A stretch of 64,000 nucleotides of DNA from positions 47,631 through 111,630 of the forward strand of contig JAUIJL010000030.1 in NCBI GenBank assembly GCA_030431255.1, given 5' to 3'. The stretch is from Thermoanaerobaculia bacterium (GTDB taxonomy: Bacteria; Acidobacteriota; Thermoanaerobaculia; Multivoradales; J023). The first letter of the stretch is position 1; every line of letters starts with the position of its first letter. The notes beneath the pieces were generated by a model. That model was not told where the DNA came from, did not search any database, and saw only the letters and a program-made list of their open reading frames with translations. This document shows positions 26,025-35,200 of the stretch, one piece after another. A program made the position numbers and the translations under genes.

Positions 26025-27419
26025 ATGAGCCCAGCAGATCCGCAGCCTGCCGACTTGCCGGACGCCGGCCCGGCCCCAAAAGTCCTGGTGGCCGACGACC
26101 AGCGAGACGTCCTAGAGTCCCTCCGCTTCTTGCTTCGCTCCGAAGGGTGCGCCGTCGAGACCGTCACCTCCCCACGGCTGGTGCTCGATCAGCTCCAACA
26201 TCAGGAATTCGATGTGGTGCTGATGGATTTGAACTACGCCCGCGACACCACCTCCGGGCGTGAGGGATTGGATCTGATCCGGGACGTTCGAAAGATCGAT
26301 CCAGCGCTGCCGATCGTGGTCATGACCGCTTGGGCGAGCGTGGAGGTGGCGGTGGAAGCCATGCGCGAGGGAGCGCGGGATTTCGTCGAAAAACCGTGGG
26401 ACAACAACCGCCTGCTGTCGATCCTGCGAACCCAAACCGCTCTCGGACGAGCGATCCGTCGAGGTCAACGGCTGGAGGCGGAGAATCGGATTCTGCGCGA
26501 CCGTGGAAAATCCGAGCTGATCGCCGGCAGCCCGGCCATGCAACCGGTTCTCGAGCTCATCGAGCGGGTCGGTCCGTCGGACGCCAACGTGTTGATCACG
26601 GGCGAGAACGGCACCGGCAAAGGATTGGTCGCCCAAGTGCTGCACCGGGTCTCCGATCGGTCGGAAAATCCGTTGATCACGGTCAACATCGGGGGCCTGT
26701 CGGAATCGATTTTCGAGAGCGAGCTCTTCGGTCACGTCAAGGGGGCTTTCACCGACGCCAAGAGCGATCGGGTCGGTCGATTCGAGCTGGCGGACGGCGG
26801 CACCCTGCTGATGGACGAAATTGCCAACATCTCCATGGCCCAACAATCTCGGCTCCTGCGCATTCTCGAAACCGGGGAGCTCGAGCGGGTCGGCTCCTCG
26901 CGCACCCGCAAGGTAGACGTCCGCATTCTCTCGGCCACCAACGCCGATCTCCAAGAAGCGGTCAACCGCCAAACCTTCCGCCAAGATCTGCTCTTCCGCC
27001 TCAACACGGTGGAAATCCGCATTCCACCCCTGCGCGATCGTCGGGAAGATATCCCCGAGCTGGCCTTGAGCTTTTTGCGACGACACGCTCAGCACTACCG
27101 CAAACCCGTCAGCTCGTTCGACGACGGGGCCCTCAAAGCCCTGCTGGGCCATCCTTGGCCGGGCAACGTGCGCGAGCTCTCCCATGTGGTCGAGCGATCC
27201 GTGCTGATGTCCAACGGTGACACGGTGCACGCCCGCGACCTCGGCTTGCAAAGCACCGCCGCTCCTGCTTCCCTCGACGAGATGACCCTCGAAGACGCCG
27301 AGAAGCTGCTGATCCGCAAGGCCCTCGAGCGATACGCCGGCAACGTCAGCGACGCGGCCCGCGTGCTCGGCCTTTCCCGCAGCGCCCTCTATCGGCGGTT
27401 GGAAAAGTACGGTCTTTAG
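26025..27419 (+). CDS. NtrC-family response regulator, apparently orphan
   Basis: The 464-residue product has a receiver domain at residues about 15-135, with VADDQRD acidic pair, phospho-acceptor VVLMDLN and conserved VVMTAW and EKPWD. The AAA+ domain has ITGENGTGKGL, GHVKGAFTDAKSDRVGRFE and GGTLLMDEI. Here the sigma-54 loop is GAFTDA, a variant common in active NtrC-type proteins. A Fis helix-turn-helix ends the protein (VSDAARVLGLSRSALYRRLE). It should activate sigma-54 promoters when phosphorylated. No histidine kinase is encoded next to it in this window; the following gene is convergent, so the kinase must lie elsewhere. It is probably co-transcribed with the FHA-type regulator upstream. 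Confidence 0.92.
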   Translation: MSPADPQPADLPDAGPAPKVLVADDQRDVLESLRFLLRSEGCAVETVTSPRLVLDQLQHQEFDVVLMDLNYARDTTSGREGLDLIRDVRKIDPALPIVVMTAWASVEVAVEAMREGARDFVEKPWDNNRLLSILRTQTALGRAIRRGQRLEAENRILRDRGKSELIAGSPAMQPVLELIERVGPSDANVLITGENGTGKGLVAQVLHRVSDRSENPLITVNIGGLSESIFESELFGHVKGAFTDAKSDRVGRFELADGGTLLMDEIANISMAQQSRLLRILETGELERVGSSRTRKVDVRILSATNADLQEAVNRQTFRQDLLFRLNTVEIRIPPLRDRREDIPELALSFLRRHAQHYRKPVSSFDDGALKALLGHPWPGNVRELSHVVERSVLMSNGDTVHARDLGLQSTAAPASLDEMTLEDAEKLLIRKALERYAGNVSDAARVLGLSRSALYRRLEKYGL

Positions 27420-27508
27420 CGAGCTGATGAGATCTGAAAAGCTGAGGCTTTAGAAGATGTCTAGCTAGCGAGGCGGCTCAAACCGACGCGGTTCCCTTCC
27501 GGACGTAG

Positions 27509-27529
27509 GGTCGGGGCTTGCCCCCGACC
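27509..27529. terminator. GGTCGGGG hairpin between convergent genes, copy of a dispersed repeat core
   Basis: GGTCGGGG (27509-27516) pairs perfectly with CCCCGACC (27522-27529) around a five-base loop. It lies between two convergent stop codons and has no T-tract. The same stem sequence forms part of both outer arms of the element at 10030-10362, so this may be a fragment of that repeat family used as a terminator. Confidence 0.6.
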
Positions 27530-27675
27530 GCGCCTGCGGCGGCTCACCGGCGAGCAGAGACAGATCCACAGGCGGATCACGAAGCCCGGCATCGACATCG
27601 GCCCCTGGGCTCCTCCGGCCCTTTCACGTCCACTCTCCCCTGCCATCCGATCCAAGACCATCACCTTTCACCGGC

Positions 27676-29139
27676 TTATGCTGTTGAGCCTCGGTCCGAA
27701 GGCTCGGCGCCGGGCACGCGGATGGCCTGAACCTCAATGCCCGGCGAGCCCAAACGAATCCGATCCCCGGATTTGACGATCGTTTGCCCTTCTACGCGCC
27801 GATCCTCGATCCAGGTGCCGTAGGTGCTGCGGTCCTCGAGCACCATCTGCCCGTCCCTGAGCTCCAGAAATAGATGACGTCTCGAGATACCCGCGGTCGA
27901 GCCGCTGAGCACCAAACCCCGGCCCCCCGGAGCAGGCTGAGTACCGAGGGCGAAAGGGCCGTCACCGATGGGATAGGCCATGCCTCGGTGCAAGATGTGG
28001 GTCGGTGGCGGATCCGCAAGACCCTCGCCGGTGCCGCCGCCCGCTTTGAATGAGCCGGTCTGGGACTCACGCACATGCACGATCGGACCCGACTTCTCCG
28101 CTTCCGTGGGTAGTCGAACCACATAGGGCAGGGTCTCGTCGTTGGCCAGCTCGCCCACGGATGTTTCCACCGCCGAGCGCCCCAATAAAGCACCTCGCAC
28201 CGGTGCCGCGCTATCCAGCTCCAACACCTCGATGTTGAGCTCGCGCTTCATCCGATCCGCCAACCCGGGCAACCTGGCCACATGGCTCGACAACAACAGC
28301 GTCGGCGGCTCGCCACTTTTGAGAATCCGCCCCACCAGGGCGACCAAGGCGTCGTATTGCACCTGGGCCGCGGCGATCAAGTGATCTCGTTGGAGCTCCA
28401 CGGACATTTCGCCACTGGGACCCTCGAGACGCGGGATGGTGACCCCGGAGTGCTTCAGCTGGTCGAGCCAACGCACCATCTGATGGTAGAGGATTTGCTC
28501 GAGCTCCACATCGTAGAGAGGGTCGAAGCGGGTTGTTTTGATGAAGACGTCGGCGATATACCGAGCCCAAAGATCCTGTAGCGGGACCCAACCCACGGCG
28601 TCTTCGACCTCGATCCGACCTCGGGCCAGCTCACGCCGACGCTCGATCTCCGTCAGCACCGCGCGGTGCTGGTGCAGGTCCAGGTGCAACAATCGGCCGC
28701 GGGGCAGCTCGAAGGCTGCGGGCAACGCAGCTGAAAGAGCCGTGTCGACCAAGCCTCGGACGGGAATCTTCAAAGACCGAGCAATGCCCAACAGCAGCCC
28801 CAGCTGTTTGCCGGAAAACGCGCCGCTGGCCACCACCAGCACCGACTCCACCCCTTCTTGTGCTTCTTTCCAAACCGCCTCGAGGTGTGCGTGCACCAGC
28901 TCAGCGACGGTCCATGTCGAGGGGAACGGCTCACCCAGCGGCGCTAGGCTCAACTCTTGCCAGAACCGACGCTGGACTTCTTTGGGCCTCAGCCGAGAGC
29001 GTCCCTCGGCGCTGGCTCCGACCACCAGTCGCTGGCCGTCCCAAAGGGCGACCCCCGGACTCTCGATCCTCAGGTCAGGACCGTCGTCCGACAGGGCGGT
29101 CAAGCCGACATCGTGAATTTCGAGGGCCAATCTGGACAT
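27676..29139 (-). CDS. Actin/HSP70-like ATPase-fold protein with C-terminal FHA domain
   Basis: The 487-residue product has an N-terminal region of about 340 residues arranged like an actin/HSP70 (FtsA/MreB-like) fold. It runs from LALEIHDVGLTALSDDG (first strand, usually a phosphate loop) through VLVVASGAFSGKQLGLLLGI, VRGLVDTALSAALPAAFELP, LLHLDLHQHRAVLTEIERRR, LLLSSHVARLPGLADRMKRE and APVRGALLG. The usual DxGT glycines of phosphate loop 1 are not clear, so ATPase activity is uncertain. A charged linker leads to an FHA domain at about residues 393-475 (STAGISRRHLFLELRDG; RSTYGTWIEDRRV). It should bind a phosphothreonine partner. It converges with the FHA/NtrC regulatory pair, hinting at a shared phospho-signalling pathway. 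Confidence 0.72.
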   Translation of the reverse strand: MSRLALEIHDVGLTALSDDGPDLRIESPGVALWDGQRLVVGASAEGRSRLRPKEVQRRFWQELSLAPLGEPFPSTWTVAELVHAHLEAVWKEAQEGVESVLVVASGAFSGKQLGLLLGIARSLKIPVRGLVDTALSAALPAAFELPRGRLLHLDLHQHRAVLTEIERRRELARGRIEVEDAVGWVPLQDLWARYIADVFIKTTRFDPLYDVELEQILYHQMVRWLDQLKHSGVTIPRLEGPSGEMSVELQRDHLIAAAQVQYDALVALVGRILKSGEPPTLLLSSHVARLPGLADRMKRELNIEVLELDSAAPVRGALLGRSAVETSVGELANDETLPYVVRLPTEAEKSGPIVHVRESQTGSFKAGGGTGEGLADPPPTHILHRGMAYPIGDGPFALGTQPAPGGRGLVLSGSTAGISRRHLFLELRDGQMVLEDRSTYGTWIEDRRVEGQTIVKSGDRIRLGSPGIEVQAIRVPGAEPSDRGSTA

Positions 29140-29408
29140 TTCAAGACACCCACCTGTGTTGATTCCTGCGTTGATTTAGGCCTTGATAGGGATCCGTTTC
29201 ACTCAACGAATAAGGATTGGTCCGGTCGTCAAGATAAAGGGGTTCAGGTAAAACATCAGCCCAATACTGATCAATTGAGCGCCGAAAGTCGAGCGCAAAC
29301 CCGAATCCTTGTGGTGAGAGGCCATGGCCGCGGGACGACCGTGCCCCTGATCCCTCTTTCGAACCCCCAACGCCTCATCCCCGATCATCGTGAGACGCCG
29401 GAGCCGTC

Positions 29409-30692
29409 TCAGCCGCCGGCCTCCGCCAACTCCACCCCGAAGCTCGACCGCGCCACCTCAGGAATGGGTCGGGGTCGACCGAGGAATTGATCGTGAAATG
29501 CCTTGAGCGGGGCCTCGGGATGCTCGCCGCGCCAGATCGCCCGCAGCTGCAGAATCTGCTCCAAACCCACGAAGTAGCTCGCTTTCATGACCGGATCTTT
29601 GAGATGGCGTTGGACCTCCGAGCGAGCGGCCGTGGGCGTCATCAACGCCTTCTCCCGATACCAACGCTCGGCCTCGCCCCGATCGATCTCACCGCTGTGC
29701 AAAAGCGGATCGATCCACGCTCGCAACGCCCGCAAATACAACATGCGCAGGGCACCGAACCGGCGTTCCGTTGCATCACGTTGCTTCTCGGACTGCTGCC
29801 CGAGAGCCTCCCCGGACTGCTCGTTGAGATCGTAGTAGCCTTGCTCCAGCATCAGCTGCTCAGCGTACAGCCCCCAGCCTTCATGGTAGATCCCCTCCCG
29901 CCGATGGATGACCCGCCGGGCGGACGGATCGTCAAGTATTGCTGCCAAACGCTCAAAGGCGACGTGATGCCCCGGATAGATCTCATGCACCGCGAGAGGT
30001 GGAATGCAGATCCGGCAATGGTTGCGCAAATAGGATTCGTCGGCGGCGTGCTCGGTGCTGCCGGCGGGCTCCGCGGACGGATCGCCGATGGAGCTTTGAT
30101 CGGATTTCGGTGAGCCCAGGGTCACTGCCAGGCGTCCATCCAAATACATCGCCAGGGAGAAATACTGCTGAAAGGCGGGGTTGTGGATCTCCACCACGGT
30201 CACGCCCCGTTCCGGAAGGGTCACCAAGTCGAGATCCAGCACCGCCGACCGAGCCCGCTCGATTTCTCGGCGGTAGGTTTCGAGCACCTCCTCGCGGCTG
30301 GGCGGATGAACCCGGCTCAGCGATTCAAAGGCTTGCCGCCAGCTGGTTTCCCCGAGCTGCTCAGCCAGTGTCTCCAGCTCCTGATCCAGCTCGAGACATC
30401 GCGCTTCCGCACGGCGAGCCAGCTCCATGCTCGACATTACAATCCCGGCCTTTCGGCTCAACAGCTCGTCATACCGCTCCCGGCCGATCGGGGAACCCTC
30501 ACCAGCGGGCAATCCACGAGCCGCCGGCCCCTCAGGAATCGCCGGGCTTTCCGAAGCCTGCTCCGCGATCCACACTTGGAGCCCCGTCAAGACGGCAAAC
30601 AGCAGCAGGCCCAACACTGCCCACTTCGCCCATCGACGCTGCGTTCCCGTGGGTCTCTTCTCGCGATCCGGGTCGGATTGGGCTTTGCTCAT
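29409..30692 (-). CDS. DUF885-family protein (predicted metallohydrolase), short N-terminus
   Basis: The 427-residue product begins with a cytoplasmic basic tail and one membrane segment (WAVLGLLLFAVLTGLQVWIA), giving an exported, anchored protein. The C-terminal 280 residues carry the DUF885 hallmarks: LAVHEIYPGHHVAFERL, a zinc-protease-like HExxxxHH motif, followed by EGIYHEGWGLYAEQLMLEQG and LRALRAWIDPLLHSGEID. Typical family members are about 550-600 residues, so roughly 150 N-terminal residues of the usual helical domain are reduced or missing. The catalytic-looking core is intact. Family members are predicted peptidases with few characterised substrates. The gene is isolated on its strand. 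Confidence 0.85.
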   Translation of the reverse strand: MSKAQSDPDREKRPTGTQRRWAKWAVLGLLLFAVLTGLQVWIAEQASESPAIPEGPAARGLPAGEGSPIGRERYDELLSRKAGIVMSSMELARRAEARCLELDQELETLAEQLGETSWRQAFESLSRVHPPSREEVLETYRREIERARSAVLDLDLVTLPERGVTVVEIHNPAFQQYFSLAMYLDGRLAVTLGSPKSDQSSIGDPSAEPAGSTEHAADESYLRNHCRICIPPLAVHEIYPGHHVAFERLAAILDDPSARRVIHRREGIYHEGWGLYAEQLMLEQGYYDLNEQSGEALGQQSEKQRDATERRFGALRMLYLRALRAWIDPLLHSGEIDRGEAERWYREKALMTPTAARSEVQRHLKDPVMKASYFVGLEQILQLRAIWRGEHPEAPLKAFHDQFLGRPRPIPEVARSSFGVELAEAGG

Positions 30693-30972
30693 GCATCGAG
30701 CCTACCAACTTTTGCCAAGCTTCACCTCGCCGGTGACGGCTTCGCGGGTCGATCCCGACCACGAGATTCGACGTCTCGACCCCACAAACGGGCCGACGGC
30801 TCCACCCGGGCTGATCGCCGTGATAAGCTAATCGCTAAATTTTGCGGCGTGGCTGCTGCACGGCTTTCCAACTCTTATGCTCATTCGACTATGAGCTTCA
30901 GCCACCCGCTCTGATGCGTTTTTAGAAACGAGTTTCTACTGCCTGTTGAGCTTATTCTTTGGGTGCCAGCCG

Positions 30973-31419
30973 ATGGAAACACGATCTGTAGACCACAAGA
31001 TCCCTCAAGGTCTGAAAATCGTCTTGGTGGAAGACGACGACGGACACGCCATTCTCATCCAACGCAGCCTGAGCCCGCTGCGGCCCCAGAACCAAATCGT
31101 CAGGGTCAGTGATGGCCAACAAGCCGTGGATTACCTCTTCGAGTCCCACGAGACGGCCGAGCCCACCGTGGTGTTCTTGGACCTCAACCTTCCGGTGCTC
31201 GACGGCTATCAGGTTCTCGAGCGGCTGAAGGCGGATCACAAGACGCGCAAGATCCCAGTGGTCATCATCTCGACCACCGACGATACCCGAGAAATGGAGC
31301 GCTGCTACGACCTGGGCGCCAACGCGTACATCTCCAAACCACTGGAGTTCAAACACTTCACCCACACCATGCGCAGCCTGGGTGAGTTCCTCTCCGTGGT
31401 CACGGTACCGGCCGCTTAG
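30973..31419 (+). CDS. Single-domain response regulator (CheY/Rcp1-like)
   Basis: The preferred start is the ATG of METRSVDHK; the frame extends to 30946. The 148-residue product is one receiver domain: KIVLVEDDDGHAILIQRSL with the acidic pair, VVFLDLNLPVLDGYQVL with the phospho-acceptor Asp and the following Pro/Gly, VVIISTTDD with the Thr switch, and ANAYISKPLEF with the Lys. The ILIQRSL helix and the long YLFESHE insertion are typical of the Rcp1 group that partners with phytochrome-like kinases. No output domain or adjacent kinase is present, so it relays phosphate or binds a target protein. Confidence 0.92.
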   Translation: METRSVDHKIPQGLKIVLVEDDDGHAILIQRSLSPLRPQNQIVRVSDGQQAVDYLFESHETAEPTVVFLDLNLPVLDGYQVLERLKADHKTRKIPVVIISTTDDTREMERCYDLGANAYISKPLEFKHFTHTMRSLGEFLSVVTVPAA

Positions 31420-31457
31420 TCGGTTTCCGTCTTGAAACATCGTCCAGGGCCTCTGCG

Positions 31458-32090
31458 ATGAGCCCTACCCACTCGCCTCGATTCGACGGCCCCAGCCTTC
31501 CCCGGCTCGCCCGAGCCTTCTTGGAGCAACATCTCGGACGCTACCCGTCTTCGGCCGGCTCGCCGTCGGCTCTCGGTCCGCCGGCGCTCGAAGCACCCTG
31601 GCTCCAAGAGCCCGGTGCCACCTTCGTCACCCTGCGCAAAGGAGGTATGCTTCGGGGCTGCATCGGTAGCCTGCAAGCCCACCGTCCGCTGGTGGACGAC
31701 CTCCGATCCAATACCATCGCCGCAGCCGGCCGCGACCCCCGCTTTCCACCCGTCGAGCCGTCCGAGCTCGACGAGCTGACCCTCGAAGTCTCCGTGCTCA
31801 CCGCCCCGACCCCTCTGGACCTCTCCCCGAGCCCGGAATCCCCCACCGTCGACCCTGAATCCCGAGCCCACCACCTGCTGCGCCCCGGCATCGACGGCGT
31901 CGTCCTCACCTGGCACGAACACCGCGCGACCTTCCTGCCCCAGGTGTGGGATCAGCTGCCCACCGCCGAGCGATTCCTGGGGGAATTAAAGAAAAAGGCC
32001 GACCTTCTAGAAGACTTCTGGACGGATGATCTCCAGCTGGAGATCTATCAAGTCGAGAAGTGGGTCGAAGACGAGCTTCCCGAGTCCTGA
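31458..32090 (+). CDS. AMMECR1-domain protein
   Basis: The 210-residue product matches the AMMECR1 family (AmmeMemoRadiSam component A). After an N-terminal helix (LPRLARAFLEQHL) it shows TLRKGGMLRGCIGSLQAHRP, containing the invariant RGCIG motif. ARDPRFPPVEPSELDELTLE-type sequence and the GIDGVVLTWHEHRATFLPQV block follow. The biochemical function of the family is not firmly established; bacterial copies often sit with MEMO1 and radical-SAM genes. Neither is adjacent here, so this copy may have lost its partners or they lie outside the window. It starts 38 bases after the receiver gene and is likely co-transcribed. Confidence 0.9.
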   Translation: MSPTHSPRFDGPSLPRLARAFLEQHLGRYPSSAGSPSALGPPALEAPWLQEPGATFVTLRKGGMLRGCIGSLQAHRPLVDDLRSNTIAAAGRDPRFPPVEPSELDELTLEVSVLTAPTPLDLSPSPESPTVDPESRAHHLLRPGIDGVVLTWHEHRATFLPQVWDQLPTAERFLGELKKKADLLEDFWTDDLQLEIYQVEKWVEDELPES

Positions 32091-32179
32091 CCTCGCCATC
32101 CTGTGCAACCACTCGGGGCCTGCTTGACCGCGGGTTGACGGATTTCTAGAATGCCGGTCAGCCTTAGTTGATCAAATTT

Positions 32180-32238
32180 TTGTCGATAATAGATTTAATC
32201 GACAATCCGCATGTTTCTCTAGCCGAATTTATATTCGG
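32180..32238. promoter_or_regulatory. Two palindromes upstream of the giant NTPase gene
   Basis: TTGTCGAT (32180-32187) and ATCGACAA (32198-32205) form a perfect 8-bp inverted repeat with a 10-base spacer, the geometry of a dimeric repressor site. A second, AGCCGAAT (32221-32228) with ATTCGGTT (32233-32240), has one mismatch and a four-base spacer. Both lie in an AT-rich stretch between the AMMECR1 gene and the giant gene, about 55-115 bases before its ATG. They look like operators, but the regulator is unknown. Confidence 0.6.
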
Positions 32239-32293
32239 TTTGAGCCGCTATTCCGACCTATAGCGCGTTTTTCTTTGAATTTCGGAGGGAACC

Positions 32294-35200
32294 ATGGCCA
32301 GCAAAGACCCATCGTCCAATCCCAAAACGCCGACCGATCAGGGCGCGGTTCGCGACCGCTTTTCCCATCGCACCTACGTCGCGGACTTCGGGTCCTACGA
32401 AGGCAATCGGCGAACCGAAGAGCCCGACAACGAGCTACTGGTGGGTCGTGAGGCTCAACGGGCTCGCCTGCTCAACCTGCTGTTCAACACCGCTCAACGG
32501 GGCGCCTACCTCATCACGGGTCATCGAGGGTCCGGCAAGACGACCTTTGTCAACTATTGCTTGAACGAATATCGATTCGAAATATTTTATCGATATCTCA
32601 AGAGCAACCTCGGTCGCGCCTTCTTGTGGGATCGTTTTGGTTTGGTGATTTTCGGCGTGCTGCTCTTCCTCTTCGGCATGTTGGTGCACCAATCCCTGGC
32701 CTACCTCTTCCTCCTACCGTCCCGCGGCATCCTGCATTGGCTAGCCATCACTATCCTCACCTTGATCGCTTGCTATCCCTTTGTCGCTGCCTACGAGCGG
32801 TTGAAGCTGATTAGTGAACGATTGCTGGAGCTGGCGACGCTTAGAGCGCCCAAATTGGAAGAAGACCGAAGACATGCCAGGAAGCTGAGAAAAAGGCAGC
32901 TTGAGGCAGAATCACAAACCTACTTAGAGGATCAGGCTTTCACAGCCTTCATGGAGGTTTCGAGAAACCTGGCCGATACTCTACCTAGGTTGTCAAAAGG
33001 CCCCACGCACTACAGATCCATCTCAATCGCCAAAGAAATGCTCGATCACTTGGCAAGTTCAAGAGCAATCGACAAGGCGGATATCTTGGTGCGAACACTG
33101 ACCGAAGCAGAGATGACCGTACGGGGCTGGCTGAAGGCAGAGGTCCCTGGCCAACACCTCAGAGAGTTGCTCGTCAAAGGATTCCTAAAGGACCTGAGCC
33201 AAGCGAACAAGGAAGCGAAAACCGAAAAACAGATGCTCGATCAACTGGAAAAGCAGGTTAACTCATTCTTGGAATACCCTAATTCGAAGAACGCAGGCGA
33301 GCTCAGCTCAACGCTGGCTAGGTTGGACGAGCCAAACCAAATGAGCACGTTAATAAAGGCCAAAAGTCTGGCGAAGAAGAAGGCGGCTAGAGAAGTTCTT
33401 TTCCAGGACCTAAAAAGCCTTTATATCCAAGCAAAGATCTACTTCAAAAACTTCTTCCAGGCTTCAGCGGCTGTTGGCCGCCCCAGCCCGGTGCCCTTTC
33501 TAACCTTATTCGTCATTGCTGGACTCTCTTGGACTCTTGTCCGGGCCGGCCATCCCGCAGAATTTGCAGCTGAGCTTGTATATTGCGCCGGCTGGCTGTA
33601 TTTCCTGGTCGCCCTGGCCCATCCAACCTTCCCCAGGGCCCAGGAGCTACACATCCTTGGGCTACTCACCATTATCGGGTTGGATCTCCTAATCACCAAC
33701 AACTACCTTGAGGCTCATTTTCCCCACACTACAGAGGGCTTCTTCGTTAGTGGGATGTTTAGTGGGTCTCTCGGTCTCTTGTTGAGCGCTCATCATAAGC
33801 ACGAAGCCGTTCAGAATTGGTTTCGAAGAAGAAGGAGGCCTGACTTCCACGGGCAGGTACCTGGAAACTTCATCCGGCAGAGCTACCTAAACAAGATTTG
33901 GCCTCCTTTCAGCAACAAGGGCTCCGAGCCCCCTATGAGCCGCGCATCTCTAATGGCTCTATACTTGTTGTTTCTGTCTCTGCTTTTTTGGCTGGGAGCT
34001 TTAGTAGTCGCAATTCTCAACAGGTTTCTTACAAACAAGCTTGAGCCTTGGAAGAGCCCAGCGCTGTCGTTGACCCTTCTCATGCTGGCCCTTTTGCCCG
34101 TGCTCCTTGATCTGGCCTGTCTTTGTCTTCCCACGGCCAGGTATCTATCCGAGGAAAAACGCCGAAAAACAGAGCTGACGCAGACAGCGGAAGCAGCCAT
34201 TGCTGCCGGTCGCTGGTACGCCTGGTCGGGTATCTTGCTCTTGTCCGGAACCGGAATTTTCGTCTTCTTAGCCAACCTTCTCTTTGCTCGTCAGCTTGGG
34301 TTGTTGCCACTGGCTGCCATCAAGGCCCTGATCTTGATTGTCTCTTGCCACACCATCTATCTCGTCCTCCGCTGCTTTCGTGGCCTCGGGTATCTTTTTG
34401 GCATCTCTGATGAGAAGGAAGAGGCCGATGGATCAAAGTCCACCTGGAGAACTCAGTCCCGGTTCCGGACTCGCGCCGACGCCAAGAACTCTCGTCAGGA
34501 GCTATTGCAAGCCGCGATCAGTGGCCAGCATGCCCAACCTTTGCTTCTAATTCTCGCCAAATCCGTGTTCCTCGTTCAGGTTGGACTGATCCTCGTCTAC
34601 CCGGCCCTGGCATCCCTTCAGAATCCTGGGCCTGCAAAGATCTTTGTCGTGGCATCCAAACCTTACTCGGTCGCGGGTCCTGGCCAGCGCTCTTGCGTCG
34701 GCACATCCCTCTGCAGGACCCTACAAGATCGGTTCGGCATAGACCACCGAACGACTCAAGGATTCGAAGAGACCGCAAGTCTCTATCGCAGGGCTGAAAA
34801 CTCGACCATCGACCTTTTCGCAGATCTTCGAAAATCCAAGAATCAAAATATTGGCAAACCTCAGGGTTTCTTGGGGTCCATAGAGTGGGTGTTGGCGTTA
34901 CTTTTTCTGACTTTAGCGATCGCCTACTTGGAATACGAATGGATCCTTCGGGGAGGGCAGCACGTGCGTCCTGACCGCACCCTGAGGCACCAAACCAGCG
35001 AGGTTCGACGGGCAGCCGGTGTTGCCAAAGACGAGGCTGGAGACGTGTCTCGGGCCTACCAACGCAGGCTCTTGGAGCAGACCCTCTTTTGGCGGGTACA
35101 TCAGTCGTGGCTGCCCATCCTCACGGTACCGGTCAATCTCGGCTTTGATTCCCTAGACCACCGGCGGGTCGTCGAAGCCATGCTGACCGGCCTACGAGAC

